A stretch of DNA of 64,000 nucleotides from positions 19,598,947 to 19,662,946 of the forward strand of contig NC_135555.1 in the NCBI RefSeq assembly GCF_964340395.1, written 5' to 3'. The notes under the pieces are model-generated. The model saw only the letters and a program-made list of their open reading frames with translations. It was not told the DNA's origin and did not search any database. Both the position numbers and the translations under genes were made by a program. This document shows, piece after piece, positions 11,098 to 23,768 of the stretch (the first letter of the stretch is position 1; the number at the start of each line of letters is the position of its first letter). Source of the stretch: Glandiceps talaboti. Its lineage: Eukaryota; Hemichordata; Enteropneusta; Spengelidae.

Positions 11098-12478
11098 ACT
11101 GTCCTAGCAACAAGACCACACACATAGCAACTGATGGTGTATATGGCAAAACTACCAACAGGACGAGTTAGGCAAGTTGATAAATATTTAATGAAATGAC
11201 ATGTAGTCATCCAGCAACTAAAAAACTGTTCATGCATATCAACACTAAAGTGATGGTGCATAGTGCTCAGATAGCAACAAGGATGAATTGGAATGTGATT
11301 ATCACAAACTGGACAGTTGTGCTACAGAGCCATTGATACTATTTTTCAGTGAAGGTTTATGTAGAGATCTTTACTTCAATACACAAATGGTTCACAACAT
11401 TCGGGGTAAATTAAAAAACTGGTTGTTAAGTAGCCAAGAAAAGATAATTGTTTCTGCTCAGTGTGTGCATCATTTAAATACCCTTGTGTCAGTCTTTATT
11501 TTTCATGTTTGGCCAGCCCATACAGCCTGCAGATCCATGAGGAAACCCGAAAATAACCCTGCCCAATTCAGTGAAGGCAACTGCAGAGCAAATCATGAAC
11601 AAGCAAATGACACCTACCCCACACACACTCATGCTAACGTACTAAATAAAAAGACCTAGTAACTTAACTGACATAAATAGTAGACTGAGTGACATGTTTG
11701 TTAAAAAAAAATTTTAAAAATCATGTTGTCGTACCATTTTAGACAAACTGTCCTGACCAGCAACAATCCTCTCTCTTTTTTTGCCAAAGCATGCATAATT
11801 CTTATGTTTTTACCACATCATTTAGTTTCTGCTATCCATGTGATGTCATGTGTGTGTCTACCAGGGTATTGTTCATATCTGTTATGAGGTTGTCTGAATC
11901 ATGGTTGTTTGTTACACTTTTGCATTCATATATATCACATTTATGGATGAAATTGGCTAGTGACATATACTATGTTCAGACTACAAACATGAGTTTCACT
12001 CTGAGGCGTCACAAAGTACTAAAACTAATAATCTGGATTTGGGAGTCTAGTCACACTGGATTTTTGTACCTGACACAGATCACATACCAAAGTCATCCAA
12101 TATAATATTAGCATAGCCTTCATTTAGTCCAATCATTTAGCAGCAACCCTGTACTTTAACCCTGGAACCCTCCTTATATAGGAAACTATACACTTACATA
12201 ATCAAATGGAATTGTGTGTCAGACACAAAAGATAAGTCGACCCTAAACTCGTATTGTACCTGACCTACTAAATCTAACCCTATTCAGAGTGGACATTTAC
12301 TGTTCTTCTTTACTTTTTTAGGTTCGGTAAGAGTAGAGTCAACTCAGAGTCAACTAAACTGGCTAAATGAGAACCCCGTAATATAGTTTTCAGATGATCA
12401 CTGCCTTTTTAACAATTTTGATTTACATGTGTGATCTGTGAGTTACTTCACAAACATCTTTATTCCTTGTGTCAACAG

Positions 12479-13179
12479 ATAAATTCATGGTAATAGATTG
12501 TCTTTGTCAACATGGACTTGTTACATTGGATGAAGTCATGGTTGAAGAAGACACTGGGGAGCATTGTATAGAGTATAGTACAAGAAGTGACTGTGATGTG
12601 TTAGTGATGAATGAGAGCCAGAATTCTCAACAAACTACAATTGCATGTGAAAATAGTGATATTATTAGCAATGAACAGTCTCCGCCAAACTCTGAGGAAC
12701 ATTGTGTAGGGTATGGTGATATAAGAGATGACAACGGAATGCACACAAATGAAAAGTCATTTGTACTTGAAGAGTGTAGTGATAGTTTTGTTCAAAATGG
12801 TGATCTGAAAAAGCACATGAGAATCCACACAAATGAAAGACGATTTGCATTTCAGGAGTATGATAAATGTTTTGCTCGATGTTCTGTTTTGGAAAGACAC
12901 ATGAGATCCCATACAAAAGAAAGACCATTTGTATGTAAGGAGTGTAGTAAAAGTGTTACTCAAAGTAGTGATTTGAAAGTACACATGCGAATCCATACAA
13001 AGGAAAGACCATTTGTTTGTAAGGAGTGTGGTCAAAGTTTTACTCATAGTGGTCATGTGAAAGTACACATGAGAATCCACACAAATGAAAGACCATTTGT
13101 ATGTAAGGAATGTGGTAAAAGTTTTCACCAAGTAACTAATCTAAATGTTCACATGAGACGCCATACAAATGATAAATGA
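12479..13179 (+). CDS. C2H2 zinc-finger protein, terminal exon (zinc-finger gene 2)
   Basis: A paralog of the 2.5-kb gene. The acceptor CAG lies at 12476-12478 and reading is in phase 1. The N-terminal ~90 residues start DKFMVIDCLCQHG and align with paralog 1. Five finger units follow. The first has lost its first cysteine (Cys to Leu) and the second has lost both cysteines, so only three can bind zinc: CKECSKS, CKECGQS and CKECGKS. The frame is open to a TGA after HTNDK, the ancestral C-terminus also seen at 4081. With fewer fingers but no internal stop, this copy is a short yet intact frame. Upstream exons were not identified. The protein would probably act as a nuclear DNA-binding factor if expressed. 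Confidence 0.75.
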
Positions 13180-13365
13180 TATCTGATTTTACTCAAATTT
13201 CAAATATGAAATTACACATGAGAATTCATACAAATAAAAAAAAACATTAATATGTAATACCCAATTGGCCAGAGTAGTTTATCAGACGTCATGATTGTAC
13301 TGTACAGACTTGTCCATATTTTTTGTAATATATGTACCCTATGGAATGCCATGGTATCTAGGTGG

Positions 13366-15699
13366 AAGTAGTTTGACTAAAATGATATTTGTGGTATTTT
13401 AGACCTAACATGGTAAGGTGTCTGCTTACGGAAATGATTGTAATATGTCTGATAAATATTTTATAGTTTCAAAATCTATTTTAGAACGTTGAATAGAGAT
13501 CAATGAACATAAATATACCCAATATTGAGATGGAAACTTTAAAGTTAGGTGAGTATCGGGAGTGTGACATGCACATCTAGTGTTTGGATGTTAGTTTTCT
13601 GGCCTTCAGCTAAGCCAACGACATCCAAACACAGGTATTAATTAATACATTGCCATTTTCAAACAAATTTACACCAGTGGTGGTAGTTGGGGAAATAACC
13701 GGTAACTCTAAAATGTTCAATGTTGTGGCAGTGGTGGAACAATATTTTAACAGGGGGAGGGCCATAGCTTAGAGAAAGGAACAGTGAGTGAGGATCACTT
13801 TTTAGCACAATGGCGTCGATTGAATTCCACCCCCACCCACCTGTGAAGGCTCATTAAAATCATAAGATATTGAAGTACCAACATACCTCACATTAACTAT
13901 ATAGTAACGGTGGGTTCATGTTTAACAGGAGAAACGGACCCGGGGTTAGTGTGATGGGTCGTTATATTACATACAAGCGTAGAAAACATCAAATACAAAA
14001 TAAACAAATACAGAGGAGCCTCACACATGTGAGTGTACAATATATACCAGGTCTGTAGTAGGGATCGAAAAGTTTTTATGACGGGGGGGGGGGGGGCAAA
14101 TCAGAGGGGGGTCACCTTAATTTGGGACTCAAAGAAGGGGGGTCGTCATTTTTACGAAGTGAATAAAGGGGGGAGGTCACCTTGTTTTCAACTAAACAAA
14201 ATTATGAGCCACGCTCCTGTACTTAAAATGTCCATACATTTAATATCATAACTAGGCCAAAGCCCCTAAGCTTGCACAACTGGGTAGATTCATTTGTGAA
14301 GAAGTGTAGGTTGGGGGTGAGAGGAGGTCTTTTATAATGAAATCTGTTTTGTACCCCAATACAAACAATTCTATAAAAGTCTGATTGAAAAATGGTGAAA
14401 ATATTGTCATGCATGGCACTAATATACATTTATTGTGCATATAAAAGAGCTATTTTTCCTCACTACATACTGGCTTTGTATTCATAGCACTACATAATAC
14501 TACATACTGATTTGAAATTGATTGTGCTGTGTACAAAAATTTTACCAATTTAGTTAGAAGGGGATGGGAAAGGGGTTCTGAGGCCTTACTAAAAGAATAA
14601 GTTTTTTACGTACTGATCTCACCCCTAATGTGTTGATCTATCGTACATGTAGAAACTATTGAACTGTTACTTGGCATAACTATGGTGCAAACTACGTCTT
14701 ATCAAAGATTACTTTTCTGTGTTTGTGTTTCACTTCTTCTCTGATACCTGTGACCATCACCAAGTTTAATACATGTTACCAGGCTACATGTGAAACCCCC
14801 TTTTGTCTTGCTATTGTTTTCCACCATAAACTACCAAGAAAGAAATATATTCCAAGATGAACACAATGTTAATCGGATTCTTGGAGAATATATATTATGT
14901 GAATGACTGATAAACAAAGTTATAAACACAGACTTGTTTGATGATGATCTAGTAAAGGGCTTACTGAAGCCAGGAATTCTATAGTACTGACACGGTGCAA
15001 AGTTAGGAGGAAAATTAGATATTACATCTCACCTGGTATATCTAGTATCCACATTGAGTGACTGTATACTGCGAGTAAAATTGTGTCAGCAGATCATAAT
15101 ATTACATTTCCTTGGTATTAGAAGGTATTTATTTTCAAGGCTATCATGTTACCAGCAATATACTGGACAACATAGCCAATAGTAAGTGAATTGAATTAGT
15201 AATCTAGTTTAGAAACTCCTGTAGTACAGAAAATATTTTTATGACATTTTTTAATTTCTGTTTTGAAACAATGGCATTTATCACATTTCATTATTCAAAA
15301 CCTTTCAAAAATATTTTGGATAAAATTAGCAGTGTGGTCAATGAATGGGGGGTGGGGTGGCATTTTGAGTCAGTGCCATGATTAAACTGAACAATTATGA
15401 ACAGGACAAACAAGTGCCTTGAGGAGTGCAAACGTGTACATGTATGGAAAGCCGCAGTTGTGGTAAGTCTAAAGAAAATTATATAATTATTGACTATATG
15501 ATGTGAACATATCTTTATATGATGTAAACAATTCATTATATGATGCAAGTACATCATTATGTGTGACAGTTATTGACATGGATTTACAAGTATATTAACT
15601 CCATTTATAATATTGTACTTGATAATTAGCTGAATTAATCAATATTAATAGTTCAATCAGTCTAAGAGATATCCTATAACTTTTGGTTACTAAACTATA
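13366..15699. other. Non-coding DNA with small repeats
   Basis: It holds a ~50-bp imperfect palindrome at about 13579-13632 (tgtttggatgt...acatccaaaca) and a poly-G tract near 14082-14095. A ~120-bp dispersed repeat (14130-14250) is shared with 40308-40425. Nothing coding was recognised. Confidence 0.5.
14130..14250. repeat. Dispersed G-rich repeat, copy 1
   Basis: Shares 'tttttacgaagtgaataa', 'gaggtcaccttgtttt', 'agccacgctcctgtactta' and 'catacattta' with 40308-40425. Confidence 0.7.
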
Positions 15700-16025
15700 G
15701 CTTTATACATGTGAAACAATGGATTTTGGTTAGAAATTTACCAGATACACTTAAAATTACTGAAAATGTAACATGTAAAATTAACGATGCAGTGTGCAGT
15801 ATTATGCTTTGAGAATAGAGTGTCTTTTGCAAGAACAAAAAGAGTGTTTCTTGTCAACAGATGCTTTATACATGTGAAACAGTGGATTTTGGTTAGAAAT
15901 TTACCAGATACACTTAAAATTACTGAAAATGTAACATGTAAAATTAACGATGCAGTGTGCAGTATTATGCTTTGAGAATAGAGTGTCTTTTGCAAGAACA
16001 AAAAGAGTGTTTCTTGTCAACAGAT
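15700..16025. repeat. 163-bp tandem duplication
   Basis: Two nearly identical 163-bp copies (15700-15862 and 15863-16025) starting 'gctttatacatgtgaaac' and ending 'cttgtcaacagatg'. A G-run follows. Confidence 0.95.
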
Positions 16026-17015
16026 GGGGGGGGGTCATTGTTTTTTTTTTATTTGTCAGAAGCTGAGAAGGGGATGGATTGTTTTGTGTATGAATTGCAG
16101 GGGGGGGGGGTTCAATATTTTCAAATACAACATGAACATGAACTTAAATAAACTTACATATTAACAATCATGTCATAGCCAGTATATAAAGCTGCTGTAT
16201 AGCCCAGCTTGCTATGGCGTGTGTGGGTCCATGACTCACTCGACAACATAACAGTGCAACCCGGAGCACAATCTACACTATGTACACCCACACAAGTAGG
16301 GCTAGCCGTTGTAAAGCCAGGAAACACTGTTGATCTGAACATTACTTGTAAATAATAAGAACCCTAGGTTGTGACACAAGAACTATTTATTGCTATGTTT
16401 TACCATAGATGTGTCCATTTATACCTCCATAGTTTTACCACGAGGAACAGGACGAATAGTTAATTTTGTTCTAGCGATTTTCCGGATTTCTAATATTATT
16501 TTCTCTATATTTCAAATAATTTTTTGAATATGTCCACCATAACTATAGTTTCCTTTCCGACAAAGAGATAACCATAACATAATTAATTTTTGGTACATTA
16601 ACTGAACAGATTTCACTATAAGACAATGAGATTAAAGATTATTTTAATATGCATATTGGGGCGGTGAGATGAATAACAAATAACATATAGTCAACGTCAT
16701 TCCCACTTTAATGTTTACAACCATTGTAGTGTGTACATCAGTGAAACGGTTCCTTGCACACGTTCTCAATATTTGCATATGAACTACCCGGGGTCAGGAG
16801 TTTGAATACATAATAGACCCAGACCCTGGAGTTGGTCTGAGGTACGGCATTCACTGCAGTCAGTGTTGATTGTATCTGTCTGCACAAGCCGTGTATGCAA
16901 TATGATGTGTATGCGCCATTTAGTTTCAATTGAAAACATGCAATGTGCTTTGTTAATGCCGTTTTGGTAAAGATCATTTCATAACTTGACGACGGCTATT
17001 TTTTTCAATATTATC
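16026..17015. promoter_or_regulatory. Upstream region of the Death/NB-ARC/TPR gene
   Basis: This is the 1-kb stretch before the predicted start codon at 17016. No clear TATA box lies within 100 bp. It contains G-runs near 16026 and 16102 and no other gene. That the promoter lies here is inferred from position only. Confidence 0.3.
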
Positions 17016-17082
17016 ATGGCGTTCGGAGTGTCACCCCCAGACAGGAAAACAAGTGAAAATGGGCCATCTGAGGACGCAGGAG
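17016..17082 (+). CDS. Receptor gene exon 1 (start codon)
   Basis: Chosen as the first coding exon because ATG sits in good context (ATCATGGCG) and is followed by 22 codons (MAFGVSPPDRKTS...). The donor is G|GTGAGT, in phase 1, which joins in frame to the Death exon. It encodes a short polar, probably disordered N-terminus. There is no signal peptide, so the N-terminal Death domain is expected in the cytosol. Confidence 0.6.
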
Positions 17083-17654
17083 GTGAGTGAACAGTTTGTT
17101 TTGACCAAGTTAGCGGTAAATGGCGAATTATTGATGTTTCATCCTACACCTTTCACGGGAAAAACGTATAGCACTTATAGTCTTTTAAGGTGCATTGTAT
17201 TTTACAATTGAAATTTTTTAGTGAAAACACACTCTACATGCGCAGAGGTCTGTTTATTCATCTTCGCGCAAGACTTGTTGCTCTGTACCTGAGACTGTAC
17301 ATAACACCTGCAGCTGCAAAAAGCATCAGCAGCCACAAACACAAATGGCATCTTTTTGCAATCGGCTTCACAAGTATTAACAATTCAGCGGGCTGGAACT
17401 GTCTCGGTTGCTTTACCACTTTAGAGGGAATGTCTAAATTTATTGTATATGTTCAGGAAGGCTATCAATTTCCTCCATTTTTATACAGTCGATCGATACT
17501 ACGACAATCTAAAAAGTCAATTTACCGTTGTTTACTCATGTACCTCCATGATTCACATTTATCAATGGGGATCAAAAATACAATCATTCGATCATTGAGC
17601 GCGTTTGAAAATTGATATTTTTTTATGATGTTAAGTGCGTGTACCCTGGCCTAG

Positions 17655-17736
17655 TCTAGTTACTGACGACCGTATTCCGATTTTACACTACACTAGTGTA
17701 AAAATCGAAACACGGTCGTCAGGAACTAGACGAACC
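17655..17736. repeat. Small inverted repeat (MITE-like)
   Basis: Arms of ~38 bp, 'gtctagttactgacgaccg' against 'cggtcgtcaggaactagac', with a short palindromic centre (acactagtgt). Confidence 0.8.
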
Positions 17737-18880
17737 CTAATATTTACTTACACCACATACATGTAAGCTTAGCCTTCTAGAAACGAATTTCGCTTTATGA
17801 TTCTTATTCTTTACAACAATACTAAACTCATCGTTGCGTAGTAACCGCCATTATGCAAACCACATTCTATTCTATTGCGTAGCATATATCTGGAACGGTT
17901 TGCATAACACAAAGTGGTACAGGGTTTCTAATAGAATTGCCATACACTCAGATCACAGGGCAATCAGTCTTAGTTCGTTATGTTAACGAAAACAAACAAT
18001 GAATAAATAAATAAATAAACAAATAAATAAATACTGACAAGCATTAACAAGAGAGTAATTAAAAATCATTATCAACTACAAGAATTACTATATGTTTTCC
18101 TATATGGGAGATGGTCATAAATGGGCGATTACGACCGTCTCCCATATTTCTCTCCAACGGGTTCTGCATCCGTAGTAAAGGAAGACGGAAGTATGTGTAA
18201 TAAAATCAAACAGTTAGCAAACCCAGCACATTATGACAAAGTGGAAAGTGTACAATACTACTACTAGCAAACCTGGCTTATAGCATGGACAGGAGGAAGT
18301 TTGTTTTAAAATAATTTGTGTACTTAAGCCGTTAAATTTGCACTTTCTCTGTGATGTGTATAAATCAATGTAAACAATACTGACAATGAATGATTTGAAT
18401 GTAAGTTATGATCAATATTATAGTTGCTATTATGCCTTCAGTATTTCAAAGTCAACCTTTTTTATGTCTACGTTTTGAGTAGTAATATTTCAAAGTACCT
18501 GTGTGATGAGATGTCCATTGATAAATTCACATTTTCATTTTCAAGGATGCCTTTATTTCGATATGTGTATTAAAGGGGGGGGGCGAGATCAATATTTAAA
18601 TATTTAAGTACTGTAGGATTTTGTTTCCAATGTTTATTGACGACTATTATAATACGGATACTTGGCCATGACTACTAATTCAGTATATAGCGCCAATGAC
18701 GTGGTAGCAGAACTGCACAGTTTATAAATTGTTGATCCACCTGCTGATCCATGCTAGGTACAGGTTTTCATTTGTTGAATGATTATCCAGTTGCCTATCA
18801 AGCCCTGTTTTTATCTTCGCAATATACGCAATCATGGGTGTGGTCATGTTGCTAGGCATACTTGCTTTCATTTTTTTTAA

Positions 18881-20019
18881 TTAGCACAACTGAACTGATA
18901 AGGTTCGGTAGTGCGATAGGCATGGTAAAGTGTCTCTTTGTGTGTAAACAACTTAAAGTAAAAGACTGCTGCATTGATTGCTTTGATATTCGGTGGTCAT
19001 GTTACTTCTGGCGTCTAGTTGAAATATTGTTAAAATGAAAATGATTGCATCAGCGATGTGGGTTTTGGGTAAAACAATGTGATTTTTGGTCAAAAAATTA
19101 TATCTCAAAAAGTACTTGACCAATGAAACAAACTTGGTGAGATGTTCCTAGAATTACAGATTTTGCAAATATTTGGACACAAATGGCCCTAGCAACCATG
19201 ACCACCTCCTTAGCAACAACCAAATCGCAGTATATTTCGGTCAAATATAACATTATCTGGTAGGCAAGTGAGTAAACATTCAAAAAATGTATGCAAATAT
19301 CCCTAGCAACCATGACCACGCCAATAGCAACAGCCAAATGATCACATTTATTGCAAACATAATATCAGGAATTCATACACAAGTGAACAAAAACATACAA
19401 AAATGTATGCAAATATATCTAGCAACATGACTAAGCCCAAAGCAACAGCCAAATGATTACATATATTGCGAAGATAACGGGGATTAATAGACAATTGAAT
19501 AAACATTCACAAAATGTAGGTAAATATGTCTAGCAACAAGACCACACCATAGCAACAGCCAAATAATCACGTATATTGCAAAGATAACAACATGAATTGA
19601 AAGACAAATGAATAATATGCAAATGTGCCTAGCAACAGACCATGCCCATTGCAACAGCCAAATGGTCACATTTATTGCAAAGATAATATCAGGAATTCAT
19701 AAACAAGTGAACAAAACATTCAAAAATGTGTGCAAATATATCTAGCAACATGACCACGCCCATAGCAACAGCCAAATGACTGCGTATATCGCAAAGATAG
19801 CAACATGGTTGGATAGGCAACTGGATAGTCATTCAGCAAATGAACACCTATTGTTAGCATGGACTAGTATATGGATAAACATTTGTAAAAAACTGTACAG
19901 TTGTGCTACAACGCCATTGGCTGTATTTTTTACTTTAAGTTGTTTACACACGCGCGCGCACACACACACACACACTCTTGCCATGCCTATAGCACTACTG
20001 AACCTATCAGTTGTGCTAA
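18881..20019. mobile_element. 1.14-kb non-autonomous transposon-like element with ~85-bp terminal inverted repeats
   Basis: The left end is TTAGCACAACTGAACTGATA and the right end is its complement (tatcagttgtgctaa). The inner TIR parts also match ('ggcatggtaaagtgt', 'tgtaaacaacttaaagta' against 'tactttaagttgttta'). The interior is a tandem array of ~110-120 bp units around 'tagcaacaagaccacgccc'. Related partial copies lie at 4335-6100, 45122-46320 and in the zinc-finger upstream segments. No transposase is present. The target duplication is not clear. Confidence 0.75.
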
Positions 20020-20871
20020 AAACTTGTGTTGCTTCTGAGTAACGTTACTCAAAATTATCATAGTCTCATTTCTAAACACAGTGTGCTCATTATCACTCGG
20101 TTTCCTATCAAATTCTTTTCTGTTGGGGTAGCCATGTCAACTTTCTCATACTTTTACTAATTATTGCATGCATCATCAAATTTTGCTTTTAATTTTAAAT
20201 TTCATAGCAAATGTTTATGATATAATCCGTAACAAATTAGGACACCATTTGTCTTCATTACATTTTGCGTCTATCTATGTGATCTTTTAATGGGTCTGAT
20301 GACCTTGATGCCAACCAAATCATAATCTAATGTATACTCGTACGATGAATCCACCTTAGTGTATACATTGTCAAATATACTTTTTTGAAGGCAGATTTTT
20401 TTCACCCTTGTAAAATTGTATGAACGTTCAAAAGCTACCTTACATTATCCAACATTATATTATAGCATTACCAATTTCAGTGAATTTTGTGACGTCATCG
20501 CTGTACATTATTACTGATAATGTACTCCGTTATTGGGCATCGCGGCCCCGAAACGAGCATAACAATACAAGCTTATTTGTTCTGTTTCTTCACACGACTA
20601 GGTATTTTTTCGAAATGTATGTTGTTACTTATGATTGTCATTTCCACTGTTTAAAAATACAACGCATTCATGAAACAAATTTGTGTTAACAGCAGTTCAT
20701 TGAAGTGTATATGTGTGTGTACGTGTACGTACGTGTGTCGCTATGATTAGTATTCAGTTTCCGGGCCGAACATGGCAGACGATGTTCAGCGCTGTGTATA
20801 TTATACGTTGTTTTGCATTTCTCGGTCTACAAATTCACTGGAATTGGCAAAACTATAAAATAATAACAATA

Positions 20872-21000
20872 ATGTACGCCCTCCCAGTCCATAATGGACT
20901 CAAGCAAACCTTGCACTCCATAATGGGCTCGGCTTTCGCCTCGCCCATTATGTCGTTCAAAGTTTGCTTTCGACCATTATGGGCTGGGAGGGCGTACATT
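20872..21000. repeat. Imperfect palindrome
   Basis: 'aatgtacgccctcccag' at the left and 'ctgggagggcgtacatt' at the right, with inner 'ccataatgg/ccattatgg' motifs. It could form a long hairpin. Confidence 0.8.
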
Positions 21001-21377
21001 ATTGTTTAATTATATGGCACGTAGACTTTTTTATCATCACTGTATGTACCAAATATTATCGAATATGAAGCATGCATTTTTAAGATATCGGATAATACTG
21101 GAAATCATTAATTATGCATGTGACTCGTTACAACTAGTAGCTACATCAATATGCTTTATGAGGACGTTACACTAGTATCATGAATGTACGTACAACTTGC
21201 ATATATGGACACTGAAGCTTGCAATCTTCATATATTACTGAATATCATTAATTATGCAAATGACTCATTAAAAATGAAAGCTATATATCAACAAGCTTGA
21301 TAAAAAATATGTGCTAGTATAAATTCTTTTTCTTATACTTTTTAAACAGATCTTTCTTCTTTTTGTCCCTTGAACAG

Positions 21378-21653
21378 ATACATTAAGATCGTACGATGTA
21401 GTGCCAACCAGGTACATATCTGCTATCAGAGAACTTAACCCTAAGTCAATTCGTAGGTTTGGACGGCATCTCCTGAACAGTGAGAGTGATTTACAGGATA
21501 TTGAGTATGAATGGTCTAACAATTTTCAGGAGTTTAAGTATCAGATAGTACGTCGATGGATTGATATAAATGGAGATAATGCATCGGATTACTGGTATGC
21601 AAATACATTGGGACATGTTGGCTTACATAGGGCGGCCGAAAAGTTTTTCGAAG
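21378..21653 (+). CDS. Receptor gene exon 2: Death domain
   Basis: Acceptor GAACAG|AT and donor G|GTATG, phase 1 to 1, 92 codons. The translation has the Death-domain pattern: IRRFGRHLLNSESDLQDIE, then YQIVRRWIDINGDNAS, then LHRAAEKFF. In the family this corresponds to helices 1-6, with the conserved W in helix 5 and the final helix. Death domains mediate homotypic assembly of signalling platforms (FADD, MyD88 and PIDD types). This places an adaptor-recruiting module at the N-terminus of the NB-ARC protein. A related DED or CARD fold is less likely because of the RRW...NG spacing. Confidence 0.75.
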
Positions 21654-22076
21654 GTATGAACTTTTTCTGTAGATATCCGTGTTAACCTTTACTCAAACCA
21701 CAGACAAGTCTTACTTGTCTGTGCTCGAGCTTGAACCCTAACGGAGTTTACTTCTATTACAGATAGTTAATGAGTAGTTAGGTGTCATCGTGTTAATCTT
21801 TGAAATACGAGTAGAATGATTTGCAAGCGCTCCTTGGATTAACTATTGACATTAAGTATAATAATGTTCGTAGGCGAGGCATACACCATTCTTACTTCGT
21901 CAGATGTCAGGCAAAGTGAGAAAGGTCGGAAAAGGTCAAAGTGGAATAAAATTTAAAAAAGTATAACGGTGTAAACAAGAGAGGAAATTGATAGGAGAAA
22001 TTACCATCGATACAAGAATAATTATAGTGTAAGATAACTAATGGAGGTCTGCTGAAATCATTCTGGGCTTGTTCTG

Positions 22077-22225
22077 CGTGAGTGAGTGAGTGAGTGAGTG
22101 AGTGAGTGAGTGAGTGAGTGAGTGAGTGAGTGAGTGAGTGAGTGAGTGAGCGAGCGAGCGAGTGGGTGGGTGGGTGGGTTGTTGGGTGGGTGGGTGGGAG
22201 GTGGGTGAGTGAGTGAGTGAGTGAG
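22077..22225. repeat. (GTGA)n/(GTGG)n microsatellite
   Basis: About 37 tetranucleotide repeats, changing to GTGG and back. Confidence 0.95.
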
Positions 22226-22539
22226 GCATTTAATGATTACTACCCTGATATCCCACCAGAGATAGTCACCCTGGATAGGATACCTGTAGACATATGTACG
22301 TGTGAGTATATTGGTTGAAGCATACACCACAAATTAATATCGCCGAAAGACTGCGTATGTTCTTCGAGAAAAAATTAGATAGATAAGAAACAGGCTTCTT
22401 CAATTCAAGGGTAGCATGAGCGATAAGAAGGAAGTGAATAAGGAGGTTAGACTGGCAATTATTAACAGCATGTCTTTGTTGATCAATTACAAAATTCTAA
22501 CCAATAACAAAGTCCCTCATAAAAACCTGGGCATGCAAT

Positions 22540-23000
22540 GTGATGAAAGCATTTGATTCTGTTAACCATCTGCTTCTCATACACAAGTTAAAATCCTATG
22601 GTATTAGTGGATGCCTTCTCGAATGGTTTCGTTCTTATTTAAATAATCGACAACAGCGTGTTGTCATTGGAGGTACCTCGTCTACATGGCAAAATGTTAT
22701 ATCAGGTGTACCTTAGGGTTCCATCTTGGGTCCGCTCCTTTTTAGTATGTATGTTAACGATTTTCCTGATGTTCTTAAGTCGTCTGAGTGTTTGCTGTAT
22801 GCAGACGACTCCAAGTTTTTTAAGACAACGGCATCAAAATCGACCGTGTAAACCAAGTCAAAGATCTTGGCGTTGTCCTTTCAACTTATTTAAGCTGGGA
22901 GTTGCACATTCAGGACATCGTCAAAAAGGCTTACAGGCTAGTTGGTTTGATAAAGCGTATATACCTGCAAGCATTTCATCACATTGCATGCCCAGGCTTT
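22540..23000 (+). pseudogene. Non-LTR retrotransposon (LINE) reverse-transcriptase fragment
   Basis: Reverse-transcriptase motifs appear in order on the plus strand: AFDSVNH, then WFRSYLNNRQQ, then a GVPQGS-type block with Gln replaced by a TAG, then LGPLLF and YADDSK. After a deletion with a frame change come DRVNQVKDLGVVLS and KKAYRLVGLIKRI, typical of the thumb region. No endonuclease or 3' end is left. This is a dead, truncated copy in the same orientation as the host gene. Confidence 0.85.
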
Positions 23001-23330
23001 AACACATACAAATTGAACTTGAGCCCGCTTGCATGGTTCCCCTTGGTGACATGTGTGTACACATACAGTGTGTACTAGTCGGTAGTAGTGTGGTGCTGTT
23101 TGTATTTGTAATGACTGGTATGTGGGAAGACTGTTTCTTATCTATTTACTTCTTGGGAAATATAAAATGTGTATGATACACACAATCTTTCAGCGATCCT
23201 TCGATATTTCTGCAGTATTTCAGAAGAGCAACAGGACAAGAGCATTAGCGAATGACAAATTATGTGGCCTATATGAGTTAAATGTGTTTGCATTACAATT
23301 TCCTTAATACTCTCCTTAATTTTATTCTAG

Positions 23331-23768
23331 AGAGTGATGTATTTAAACCTTCAAAAGAAACTGAGCTTTCAAAGGCTGGGAAGACAGTGGTTACAGAGTC
23401 AGGTGAAGCAGGTATTGGTACTGTACACTCGTTTGGTATCCAACACCACCAAAGAAGTCGATTACACAGTACAGTCACGCAGACATCACGTGATGAACAA
23501 GCCGTACATGGTTCCATGGCAACTCAACAGATATCTCTCCGTAACAGGCATATCGTCTCAACTGATGAAATGAAACACACAGACGACAGACAACAACCTA
23601 ATCCAATACTATTCTTTGTCGCTATACTAGTATTCGTGATCGTAACTTGTATTCCGGTCATCAGCGGCGCAAACAACACGGTTTGTTGTTTAGTATCAGT
23701 AACCACTGGAGCAGTGTTGGCAATCTTTGTGTGGGTGAAGTTTCGAATTCCAGCCAATCCTTTTCAAG
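23331..23768 (+). CDS. Receptor gene exon 3: linker and two transmembrane helices
   Basis: Acceptor TTATTCTAG and donor AAG|GTAATA, phase 1 to 1, 146 codons. The first ~90 residues are polar and Ser/Thr/His-rich. Two hydrophobic stretches follow: ILFFVAILVFVIVTCIPVI (protein residues ~206-225) and VCCLVSVTTGAVLAIFVWV (~232-250). They are separated by a short hairpin with an N-glycosylation-like NNT. A two-helix hairpin puts the Death and NB-ARC parts on the same side of a membrane. Canonical NLRs and APAF1-type proteins lack such segments, so this exon is the notable addition. Confidence 0.65.

Larger units (their letters stand above)
17083..21377. other. Intron 1 of the receptor gene
   Basis: A 4.3-kb intron. 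It contains a MITE-like inverted repeat (about 17655-17736), a short hairpin (about 18095-18150), (AATA)n at 18000-18030 and the 18881-20019 transposon-like element. An imperfect palindrome lies at about 20872-21000. The short frame at 17190-17615 is open but unlike any family I know and lacks splice support. Confidence 0.6.
21654..23330. other. Intron 2 of the receptor gene
   Basis: Holds a (GTGA)n microsatellite and a degraded non-LTR retrotransposon fragment. The rest shows no recognisable feature. Confidence 0.7.

Noticed and set aside
17190-17615. A 141-codon open frame just after exon 1
   Set aside because: It lies in intron 1, has no recognised domain, and its frame is not supported by splice sites or a conserved copy.
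22658-23002. A 114-codon frame overlapping the LINE fragment
   Set aside because: It is a different frame from the reverse-transcriptase motifs. The true reading is the broken retrotransposon frame.
23560-23580. Hammerhead-like CTGATGA...GAAAC in exon 3
   Set aside because: There is no helix II between the core boxes, and the sequence is coding.
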